Shown here: in pieces, positions 36,125 to 43,556 of the stretch
Numbering within the stretch: position 1 is the first letter of the stretch
Layout of the letters: each line of letters starts with the position of its first letter
From: Streptosporangiaceae bacterium NEAU-GS5
Lineage (GTDB): Bacteria > Actinomycetota > Actinomycetes > Streptosporangiales > Streptosporangiaceae
Reading direction: 5' to 3'
Assembly (NCBI GenBank): GCA_017592665.1
Contig: JAGFNW010000001.1
Location: 857,458-921,457, forward strand
Length of the DNA: 64,000 nt
Program-made: the position numbers and the translations under genes
The notes under the pieces: generated by a model
What the model was told of the DNA's origin: nothing
Seen by the model: the letters and a program-made list of their open reading frames with translations, nothing else
The model's database searches: none

Positions 36125-37230
36125 GCGGCTGCTCCTTCCAAGAGCTCACGGCTGACCCGGCGCTGTTCGGCGACGAGCCGATATCGGTGGGCGAGTTCGT
36201 AGGCGATGATCACGGAGAGCACGATGGCGCCCTGCATGATCTTCACGATCTCCGGCGAGATGTCGTGCAGCTGGAGGATGTCGGACGAGGTGTCAAGGAA
36301 GCTGAACAGCAGCGCGCCGATCGCCATGCCGACCGCGTTGTTGCGGCCGAGGAGCGCGACCGCGATGCCGGTGAAGCCGAGCCCGGCCGGGAAGTTCGTG
36401 TTGTAGGTGAATGAGGAACCCAGCAGCTCGGGCATGCCGATCAGCCCGGCCGCGCCACCGGACAGGATCATCGTGATCAGGACCATCTTCTTGACGCTCA
36501 CGCCGCTTGCCACCGCGGCCGGCTCCGACCGGCCGGTCGCCCGCAGGTTGAAGCCGAAGCGGGTGCGGCTGAGCACGACCGCGTAGGCGATGCCGACCAC
36601 GATGGCCACGATCACGAACGTGTTGATGCCGAGCTGGGTGCCCGGCACGATCGCGGCGGCCGGCACGTGCGCGTTGTCGGGGATGGGAGTGGTGGCGATG
36701 GCGTTGCCGTTCACCGTGCCGAAGTGCTCGATCAGCAGCCAGCTGCCGAACGCGGTCGCGATGGCGTTCAACATGATGGTCGAGATGACCTCGCTGACGC
36801 CGCGCCTGACCTTGAGGAAGCCCGCGATGGCCGCCCACAGCCCGCCGACCGCCACCGCGACGACGACCACCAGCACGATGTTGAGCACGCCGGGGAGCAC
36901 GGCGGCGCCGCCCACGGCCGCCGAGATCAGCGCCGCGAGGCGATACTGGCCGTCGACGCCGATGTTGAACAGATTCATCCGGAAGCCGATGGCGACGGCC
37001 ACGGCGGCCAGGTAGTACGTGGTGCCGAGGTTGACGATGTTGACGATCGAGCGCGGCTGCGAGCCGTTGTCGATCAGCCAGCCGAACGTGTCGAGCGCCG
37101 GCTTCCCGGCCGCGATCAGCACCACCGAGGTGATCAGCATGGCGAACACGATGGCCAGGATGGGCGCGGCCACGGCCAGCAGCCCGCCCAGCTTGACCCG
37201 CCCCATCAGACGGTTGAGAAAGGTGTTCAC
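36121..37230 (-). CDS. ABC transporter permease, nucleoside (BMP-type) system
   Basis: A 369-residue membrane protein with about nine helices, first permease of the importer. Conserved stretches are AIGFRMNLFNIGVDGQYRLAAL, RGVSEVISTIMLNAIA and GFTGIAVALLGRNNAVGMAIGALLF. GTG 37230 overlaps the ATPase stop (GTGA) and begins [10 protein letters not shown]; the longer open frame to 37686 is a shadow of the ATPase gene. Forms the heterodimeric channel with the following permease. Confidence 0.9.
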   Translation of the reverse strand: MNTFLNRLMGRVKLGGLLAVAAPILAIVFAMLITSVVLIAAGKPALDTFGWLIDNGSQPRSIVNIVNLGTTYYLAAVAVAIGFRMNLFNIGVDGQYRLAALISAAVGGAAVLPGVLNIVLVVVVAVAVGGLWAAIAGFLKVRRGVSEVISTIMLNAIATAFGSWLLIEHFGTVNGNAIATTPIPDNAHVPAAAIVPGTQLGINTFVIVAIVVGIAYAVVLSRTRFGFNLRATGRSEPAAVASGVSVKKMVLITMILSGGAAGLIGMPELLGSSFTYNTNFPAGLGFTGIAVALLGRNNAVGMAIGALLFSFLDTSSDILQLHDISPEIVKIMQGAIVLSVIIAYELAHRYRLVAEQRRVSRELLEGAAA

Positions 37231-38927
37231 TGAGCCTCCCCAGCGCCGGTCATGGCCGAGCCGAGCTGCTCGGGGGTGACGTTGGCGGGATCGACGTCGG
37301 CGACGATCCGCCCGCGCAGGATGACCTTGAGAGAGTCGGACAGGCCGATCAGCTCGTCCAGGTCGGCCGAGATGAGCAGCACCGCGAGGCCTTTGGCTCT
37401 GGCGTCGCGCAGGTGATCCCAGATGGCGGCCTGGGCGCCCACGTCCACGCCGCGGGTCGGGTGCGAGGCGATCAGGACGGCCGGATCGCCGCTCATCTCG
37501 CGGCCGACGATCAGCTTCTGCTGGTTGCCGCCGGACAGCGCGTCCGCGGCGACCTCGATCCCCGGCGTGCGCACGTCGTAGGTGAACACGATCCGCTGGG
37601 TGTCGGCGCGCGCGCCCTTGCGGTCGATCCAGATGCCCTTCACGTTGGGCTTCTGGGTCTGGTGTCCGAGAATCCTGTTCTCCCACAGCGGCGCCTCGAG
37701 CAGCAGGCCGTGGCGGTGCCGGTCCTCGGGGATGTAGCCGATGCCGTGCTCGCGGCGGCGCAGCGTCGGCCAGGCGGAGATGTCGTGCATGCTCATGGTC
37801 GCGCTCGCTGGTCGTCCTGCGTGGTCTCGGTCCTCGCTGGCGCTCGTCCCTTCCTCCTCGGACTCGGCTCGCCGCTCCAGACCGACGCGCACGGTGCCGG
37901 TGGACGGGCGCATGCCCATGATGGCCTCGACCAGTTCGGCCTGGCCGTTGCCCTCGACGCCGGCGATGCCGAGCACCTCGCCCTTGTGGATCTCGAAGCT
38001 CACGTCGTCGATCAGCTTGCGGCCGTCGGCGGACAGGACCGTCAGGCCCGACACCGCGATCGCCACCACCTCGGTGACGGTGGACTCGCGGGTCTCGGGA
38101 CTGGGCAGCTCGCTGCCGACCATGAGCTCGGCCAGCTGGCGCGCCGTGACCGACTTCGGCTCGACGCTGGCGACCGTGGTGCCGCGCCGGATGACCGTGA
38201 TCGCGTCGGCGACCTTCAGCACCTCGTCCAGCTTGTGTGAGATGAAAAGGATCGTCAGGCCCTCGCGGACCAGGCCGCGCAGGTTGTCGAAGAGCTCGTC
38301 GACCTCCTGCGGCACGAGCACGGCCGTCGGCTCGTCGAGGATCAGGATGCGCGCGCCCCGATAGAGCACCTTGAGGATCTCGACCCGCTGCCGCGCGCCC
38401 ACGCCCAGGTCTTCGACCAGCGTGTCGGGCTCGACGCCGAGGCCGTACGCGTCGGAGATCTCTTTGATCTTGGCGCGGGCCGAGCCGAAGTCGATGGCCA
38501 CCCCGCCCTTCGTGGGCTCGCTGCCGAGGATCACGTTCTCCAGGACCGTGAGGTTGTCGGCCAGCATGAAGTGCTGGTGGACCATGCCGATCCCGGCGGC
38601 GATCGCGTCTGAGGGGGTGTGGAAGGAGACCGGCTTCCCGTCGATGCGGATGTCGCCCTCGTCCGGGCGCTGCATGCCGTACAGGATCTTCATGAGCGTG
38701 GACTTGCCGGCGCCGTTCTCTCCGACGATGGCGTGGATGTGACCCTTGGCGACGCTCATGGTGATGTCGCGATTGGCGACGACGCCGGGAAACCGCTTGG
38801 TGATGCCTTCGAGTTCAACGGCTGGCTGGGTGACGGTCGCGGTGCCGATGGCGGCCTCCTCCTTGCGGAGTGCCTGGTGACAGACAGTGATGTCGACAGT
38901 AGACCAAGGGGCCCGGGGATGATCCAC
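37227..38927 (-). CDS. ABC transporter double ATPase, nucleoside (BMP-type) system
   Basis: Two ABC domains in one chain, as in RbsA/YufO. Domain 1: Walker A GENGAGKS, signature [11 protein letters not shown] (degenerate), Walker [12 protein letters not shown]. Domain 2: GVEGNGQAE in place of Walker A, signature LSGGNQQK, and ASHPTRGVD where the usual Glu is absent. A roughly 30-residue charged insert ([20 protein letters not shown], nucleotides about 37795-37885) interrupts domain 2. The only canonical start is GTG 38927, which lies inside a strong hairpin; AAGGAGGAGG instead sits just upstream of an ATC codon at 38849 that would give the normal family N-terminus. The true start is therefore uncertain. 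Confidence 0.88.
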   Translation of the reverse strand: MDHPRAPWSTVDITVCHQALRKEEAAIGTATVTQPAVELEGITKRFPGVVANRDITMSVAKGHIHAIVGENGAGKSTLMKILYGMQRPDEGDIRIDGKPVSFHTPSDAIAAGIGMVHQHFMLADNLTVLENVILGSEPTKGGVAIDFGSARAKIKEISDAYGLGVEPDTLVEDLGVGARQRVEILKVLYRGARILILDEPTAVLVPQEVDELFDNLRGLVREGLTILFISHKLDEVLKVADAITVIRRGTTVASVEPKSVTARQLAELMVGSELPSPETRESTVTEVVAIAVSGLTVLSADGRKLIDDVSFEIHKGEVLGIAGVEGNGQAELVEAIMGMRPSTGTVRVGLERRAESEEEGTSASEDRDHAGRPASATMSMHDISAWPTLRRREHGIGYIPEDRHRHGLLLEAPLWENRILGHQTQKPNVKGIWIDRKGARADTQRIVFTYDVRTPGIEVAADALSGGNQQKLIVGREMSGDPAVLIASHPTRGVDVGAQAAIWDHLRDARAKGLAVLLISADLDELIGLSDSLKVILRGRIVADVDPANVTPEQLGSAMTGAGEAQ

Positions 38928-38935
38928 CGGGCCCC
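38908..38935 (-). terminator. Intercistronic hairpin after the binding-protein gene
   Basis: GGGGCCCGG (38908-38916) and CCGGGCCCC (38927-38935) form a nine-pair stem with a 10-base loop, read in minus-strand transcription just after the lipoprotein stop at 38948 and followed by TTGG. Partial termination or mRNA stabilisation here would keep the binding protein more abundant than the membrane parts, as in other ABC importers. Confidence 0.7.
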
Positions 38936-38947
38936 TGGATCGTCGGG

Positions 38948-40012
38948 CTACTTGGAGGGAACGGTGATCTCGCCGCTGATGATCTTCTGCTTGTACTCGT
39001 CGAGCTTCGACTTGATGTCGTCGACCTGGCCGCCGGTGGTGGCGTAGTCGACGCCGCCCGCCTTGAGGTCGTAGATGGTCGGGCCGGCGACGACGGCGTT
39101 GTCGACGAACTTCTTGATGAAGTCGTACACCGCGACGTCGACCTTCTTCAGCATGGAGGTCATGATGACGCCCTGCACGCCCGGGTCGGCCGTCTTGGCC
39201 TGGTCGGAGTCGACGCCGATGGCCTTGGCGCCGGCCGCCTTGGCCGCCTCGAAGACGCCGCCGCCGGAGCCGCCGGCCGCCGCGTAGACGACGTCGGCGC
39301 CCGCGTCGATCATGCCCTGCGCGGCCGTCTTGCCCTTGGCCGGGTCGTTGAAGCCGCCGAAGTCCGGGGGCTGGGTCAGGTACTTGGTCTGGATCTTGAT
39401 GTCCGGCTTGACGGCCTTGGCGCCGGCCTCGAAGCCCGCCTGGAACTTGTGGATCAGCGGCACGTCGACACCGCCGACGAAGCCGACGTTGCCCTTGGCG
39501 GACTTCAGCGCGGCCGCCGCGCCGACCAGGAACGAGCCCTGCTCCTCGGCGAACAGCAGGTTGGAGATGTTCGGGCCGGCCACCGCGTCGTCCACGATGG
39601 CGAACTTGACGTCAGGGAATTCCTTGGCGACCTTGCCGACCGCGGCCGAGTACGCGAAGCCGATCGCGACGACCGGGTTGTAACCGCCCTGGGCCAGCAG
39701 CCGCAGCCGCTCCTCCTTCTGGGCGTCGGTCTCACCGGCGGTGGCCTCGAGCTCCTTGGCGTCGACGCCGAGGTCGGTCTTGGCCTTGTCGAGCCCGGCG
39801 GCGGCGGCGTCGTTGAACGACTGGTCGCCCCGGCCGCCGATGTCGTACGCCAGGCCGACCTTGGCCTTGGGTGCCGCTGCGGCGGTGGTAGCGGCGGCGC
39901 TGGTCGAGGCCTCGCTGGAGGTGCTGCTGCTACCACCGCAAGCGGCGGCAGCCATGAGCACGGCGCCGGTGGCCGCGGTGGCCGCCAGCTTTGTGACACT
40001 AGTGCGGAGCAA
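38948..40012 (-). CDS. BMP-family nucleoside-binding lipoprotein
   Basis: A 354-residue periplasm-facing receptor for the importer. The signal peptide ends in lipobox AAAC followed by a Ser/Thr/Ala-rich linker; the binding domain starts VGLAYDIGGRGDQSFNDAA, the BMP signature, with FAEEQGSFLVGAAAAL and TQPPDFGGFNDPAKG further on. TTG 40012 is chosen: GGAAGGGGAG lies six bases upstream and no ATG or GTG fits. It is transcribed from a recognisable promoter at 40084-40112. Confidence 0.92.
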   Translation of the reverse strand: MLRTSVTKLAATAATGAVLMAAAACGGSSSTSSEASTSAAATTAAAAPKAKVGLAYDIGGRGDQSFNDAAAAGLDKAKTDLGVDAKELEATAGETDAQKEERLRLLAQGGYNPVVAIGFAYSAAVGKVAKEFPDVKFAIVDDAVAGPNISNLLFAEEQGSFLVGAAAALKSAKGNVGFVGGVDVPLIHKFQAGFEAGAKAVKPDIKIQTKYLTQPPDFGGFNDPAKGKTAAQGMIDAGADVVYAAAGGSGGGVFEAAKAAGAKAIGVDSDQAKTADPGVQGVIMTSMLKKVDVAVYDFIKKFVDNAVVAGPTIYDLKAGGVDYATTGGQVDDIKSKLDEYKQKIISGEITVPSK

Positions 40013-40083
40013 GGAAACTCCCCTTCCGTGACGTCCTACTTCCGTCGCACATGCGAAAGGAACGCACGGCAACCATTGCACGG

Positions 40084-40112
40084 AAGATAGTTGTTTGACC
40101 TGCTCCGTCCAA
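40084..40112 (-). promoter_or_regulatory. Housekeeping-type promoter of the nucleoside importer operon
   Basis: On the minus strand TTGGAC (40112-40107) and TATCTT (40089-40084) are separated by exactly 17 bases, close to the consensus for the principal sigma factor. Transcription would begin about 65 bases before the TTG start of the lipoprotein gene. Confidence 0.6.
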
Positions 40113-40193
40113 ACTGGCGCACAGCTCCGCAACAGGTCCGTTATGCACCTCAGGCCGCGTTGTGACTCATGGCACAGGACCGTCCCCGGGGGT

Positions 40194-41237
40194 TCAGCTC
40201 GAGGCGACCTTGATCTGGCCGCTGATGATCTGCTTTTTCAGCTCCTCCAGTTGGGGCACGATGTCGTTGATATGGCCGCCTGTGGTGGCGTAATCGACGC
40301 CTCCCTTGGCCAGGTCGTAGACGATCGGCCCGCTTTTGACGGTGCCGTCCACGTTGTTCTTGATGAAGTCGTAGACCGCGACGTCGACCTTCTTCACCAT
40401 CGAGGTCAGGATCCGGTCGCGTACGGCCGGGTCGGCCGTCTTGGCCTGGTCGGAGTCGACGCCGATGGCCCACGCGCCGGCGGCTTTGGCGGCCTCGAAA
40501 ACGCCGCCCCCGGATCCGCCGGCGGCCTGGTAGACGATGTCGGCGCCGGAGTCGTACATGCCCTGCGCGGCCGCCTTGCCCTTGGCCGGGTCGCCGAATC
40601 CGCTGAAGTCCGGCGGTTGCGTGAGGTATTTCACCTGCACCTGGACGTCCGGCTTCTGGTGTTTGACGCCCTGGATGTAGCCGACCTCGAACTTCTTGAT
40701 CAATGGCACCTGGACGCCGCCGACGAAACCGACGTTGTTCTTGACCGACTTCAGCGCGGCCGCCGCGCCGACCAGGAACGAGCCCTGCTCCTCGGCGAAC
40801 ACGAGGTTGGTGATGTTGCCGGCCAGCGTGCTCTGATCGTCCACGATCGCGAATTTGGTGTCGGGGAATTCACTGGCCACCTTCTTCAGCGGCCCGGCGT
40901 AGGCGAAGCCGACCGCGATGATCGGGGTGTAGCCGCCCTCGGCGAGCAGCCGCAGCCGCTCCTCCTTCTGGGCGTCGGTCTCGCCCTGGTTGGCCTCGAG
41001 CTCCTTGGAGTCGGTGATGCCGAAGTCCTTCTTGGCCTTGTCCAGCCCGGCGGCGGCCGAGTCGTTGAACGACTGGTCGCCGCGCCCGCCGATGTCGTAC
41101 GCGAGGCCGACCCGCAGCGGGGGCTTACCGGTCCCCGATCCCGACGGGGAGGCTGCCGTGTCGGTCGACGAACCCCCACCACACCCGGCGGCGCCGAGGA
41201 CGACGGCCGCGACGGCCAGGCCAGCAATGAGTCGCAT
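40194..41237 (-). CDS. Second BMP-family binding lipoprotein, tandem paralogue
   Basis: A 347-residue lipoprotein (lipobox GAAGC) nearly collinear with the protein encoded at 38948: both contain AYDIGGRGDQSFND, KEERLRLLA, FAEEQGSFLVGAAAALKS, NVGFVGGV and GGSGGGVFEAAKAAGA. It has no transporter genes of its own and probably feeds the same importer with a different ligand. No ribosome binding site is obvious before ATG 41237. A separate promoter follows it, so expression of the two receptors can differ. Confidence 0.9.
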   Translation of the reverse strand: MRLIAGLAVAAVVLGAAGCGGGSSTDTAASPSGSGTGKPPLRVGLAYDIGGRGDQSFNDSAAAGLDKAKKDFGITDSKELEANQGETDAQKEERLRLLAEGGYTPIIAVGFAYAGPLKKVASEFPDTKFAIVDDQSTLAGNITNLVFAEEQGSFLVGAAAALKSVKNNVGFVGGVQVPLIKKFEVGYIQGVKHQKPDVQVQVKYLTQPPDFSGFGDPAKGKAAAQGMYDSGADIVYQAAGGSGGGVFEAAKAAGAWAIGVDSDQAKTADPAVRDRILTSMVKKVDVAVYDFIKNNVDGTVKSGPIVYDLAKGGVDYATTGGHINDIVPQLEELKKQIISGQIKVASS

Positions 41238-41325
41238 GGCACAACTGTGTCCGCGCGACGGCAACGAGGAATCCAGCGACCCGGCAAGCGCCCGCCATAT
41301 TTCGGACGGCCGTTGTCCCGCGTCC

Positions 41326-42480
41326 TCACCAGGTCACGGGGAGCCGGAGCAGGCCGCCCGTCACCGATTCCCGGTCGACCTCCACCTCCTCGGGCGCGAC
41401 CGCGAGCCGCAGGCCCGGCAGGCGGCGGATGAGGGTGGCGAGGATGACCTCGAGCATCAGCCGCGACAGGTGCGAGGCCAGGCAGTAGAACTTGCCGTAG
41501 CCGAACGCGATGTGCGGATTCGGATCTCGGTCGATCGCAAACCGCCCCGGATCCGGAAATATCCGTTCATCGCGGTTAATCGATTCGAAGGCGAAGACGA
41601 CCAGGTCGCCGGCGGACATCTGGGTCTGGCCGTGCTCGATGTCGGCCAGCGCATAGCGGGGGATCCAGCTTCCACCGGGCACCGCCACCCGGAGGATCTC
41701 CTCCACCGCTGAGGGAAGCAACCCCGGCGTGCGCCACAGCAGGTCGCGCTGGGCCGGGTCGGCCAGCAGGAACAGCAGCCCGTAGCCGATGCGCAAGGCG
41801 ATCGTCGTGTGGTCGATGAAGCCGCTGCCCATGGCGCGGATGCGCGGCGCCCCCTCGATCGCCGCGAGATCCGACATGGCGTCGTCTCCCGGGCGCCGGC
41901 GCTTGCGGTCGAGCAGCGCCTCCAGGTAGGCGTACATTTCGGTCGAGCTGTATTCGGCCGGGTCAGGGCAGCGGGCCCGGGTCTGCTGCTGGTGGAACAG
42001 CTCCGCGTCGGCGTACGGGATGCCGAAGAAATCGAGGATGACCCGCAGCGAGAACGGCATGGCCACGAGCGCGCACGCGTCGGCGGGCGGCCCGGCGGCG
42101 ATCAGGTCGTCGACCGTCTCATCGGCCCACGCCTGGACGCGGGGGCGCCAGGCGGCGACCGACCTGCGCCCGAACCGAGGGGCCAGCCGAGACCGCCACG
42201 CGCGGTGCTGGCGCATCTCCTGTCGCGGATCGCTCTGCGGGGGGAACAGCGCGGCGTGCCAGAGGCGGGGCGCCCGCTCCGGCGCGGTGTGCGAGCGCCC
42301 GATGCGCGGGTCGGCGCAGAGCGCCCGGGCGTCGTCATAGCGGCTGACAAGCCATCCGAGGTCGCCGGTCGAGGTGCGCATCCGCGGGATCCCGTGCAGC
42401 GATCGGACGGCGGCGAACCGGTCGGGTTCGATGAACGGCGATGAAGTGACGAAAGGTATCGTGCCCAGATCGTCTGTCAA
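41326..42480 (-). CDS. Cytochrome P450
   Basis: A 384-residue soluble bacterial P450. Heme thiolate Cys333 lies in AFGYGKFYCLASHL; the ExxR helix is EEILR; the I-helix reads GFIDHTTIAL, keeping Asp-x-Thr-Thr although the usual AGxxT context is altered; the PERF-like region is PDPGRFAIDRDP. TTG 42480 is chosen with a G-rich stretch upstream; no ATG suits. It follows the ATP-grasp gene by 79 bases on the same strand and may act on the product of that enzyme. Redox partners are not encoded nearby. Confidence 0.88.
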   Translation of the reverse strand: MTDDLGTIPFVTSSPFIEPDRFAAVRSLHGIPRMRTSTGDLGWLVSRYDDARALCADPRIGRSHTAPERAPRLWHAALFPPQSDPRQEMRQHRAWRSRLAPRFGRRSVAAWRPRVQAWADETVDDLIAAGPPADACALVAMPFSLRVILDFFGIPYADAELFHQQQTRARCPDPAEYSSTEMYAYLEALLDRKRRRPGDDAMSDLAAIEGAPRIRAMGSGFIDHTTIALRIGYGLLFLLADPAQRDLLWRTPGLLPSAVEEILRVAVPGGSWIPRYALADIEHGQTQMSAGDLVVFAFESINRDERIFPDPGRFAIDRDPNPHIAFGYGKFYCLASHLSRLMLEVILATLIRRLPGLRLAVAPEEVEVDRESVTGGLLRLPVTW

Positions 42481-42559
42481 AGGTGACCCCCGGCTCCTCT
42501 GGGTCACAGAATGTCCGATCTGGACCGGGCGCGCGAGTAGCACGCCCGTAACACCTCGG

Positions 42560-43468
42560 TCAGGTGCACTCGTACGCCGAGCTGACCGACCGCGCCTCCC
42601 GGATGATCGCGGCGACGAACGACGGGATGTTGCCCTTGTGGAAGCGCAGGTAGAGGCCCGGCTCGATGAGCTCGAGCTCGGTCATGACGGGGGCGCCGTC
42701 GAAGTTGTCGGCCATGTCGACGCGGGCGTAGAGCAGGCTCGCCGAGTCGGGCACCGCCGCCAGTGCCTTCTTCGCCAGGTCGAGCTCGGCCTGGACGGGC
42801 TCCCACGGCTCGGTGCCGGGGTGGGCGTCGCGCGGCTGGTCGTAGCGCAGGCCCGGTGACAGCACCGCGCGCTTGCGGATGGCGTGCAGGAACTCGCCCT
42901 TGACGAACACCAGGGCGCGCTCGCCCGTGACGTCGATCCTGGTCAGATAGGGCTGGATCATGACGATGACGCCCTCGGCGTGGACGCGGCGGATGTGCTC
43001 CGCGGCCTGCTCGGCCTCGTCCGGCGCGTAGCGCGCCGTGAACCGGGCACCGGCCCCGATGGCCGGCTTGACCACATACTCGTGGTCGGTGGGCAGCTCG
43101 ATCGCGTCGCCGGGCGCGAGGTAGGTGGTGGGGATCACCGGGACGCCGACGGCGCCGAGTTCCTGCAGATACTCCTTGCGGGCGTTCCAATAGATGATCT
43201 CCGGGGGGTTGGCCAGGCGGGTGAGCTTGGACACCCGGTCGACCCAGGCCAGGAACTCGGTCGAGCGCCAGGAGTAATCCCAGGGCGAGCGGATGACGAC
43301 GAGATCGAAGCCGGCCCAGTCGATGTCGGGGTCGTCCCACGACGCGACGACCGCGGTGGCCTGCTCACCGGCGAATGCCTCGTGCAGCATCGGCATGTCG
43401 AAATCAGTATTGACTTCGGGCCGGGGCCGTGCTGTCACCAGCGCAATTCTCAGTTCATGATCGACCAT
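42560..43468 (-). CDS. ATP-grasp ligase
   Basis: A 302-residue ATP-grasp enzyme that should join a carboxylate, activated as acyl phosphate, to an amine. Family marks are RIALVTARP at the start, VVIRSPWDYSW, the ATP-binding YVVKPAIGAGARFT, IQPYLTRIDVTGERALVFVKGEFLHAIRK and the metal-binding MTELELIEPGLYLRF. It recalls DcsG- and glutathione-synthetase-like ligases of small-molecule pathways. ATG 43468 has AAGGAG eight bases upstream. Position between an NB-ARC/TPR gene and a P450 gene suggests a small amide- or peptide-type metabolite (inference). Confidence 0.82.
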   Translation of the reverse strand: MVDHELRIALVTARPRPEVNTDFDMPMLHEAFAGEQATAVVASWDDPDIDWAGFDLVVIRSPWDYSWRSTEFLAWVDRVSKLTRLANPPEIIYWNARKEYLQELGAVGVPVIPTTYLAPGDAIELPTDHEYVVKPAIGAGARFTARYAPDEAEQAAEHIRRVHAEGVIVMIQPYLTRIDVTGERALVFVKGEFLHAIRKRAVLSPGLRYDQPRDAHPGTEPWEPVQAELDLAKKALAAVPDSASLLYARVDMADNFDGAPVMTELELIEPGLYLRFHKGNIPSFVAAIIREARSVSSAYECT

Positions 43469-43556
43469 GTGCCGCCGCTCCTTTGGAATTATCGCGTCAA
43501 CGCGAAAATAACACACGCGGCTTGAAAGATCGTTTTCCGTTTCCGGTGCCGCCCGA

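Noticed and set aside
36121..37686. 521-codon version of the first importer permease
   Set aside because: The first 150 codons are a shadow of the ATPase gene; GTG 37230 overlaps the ATPase stop as GTGA and begins the family-typical N-terminus.
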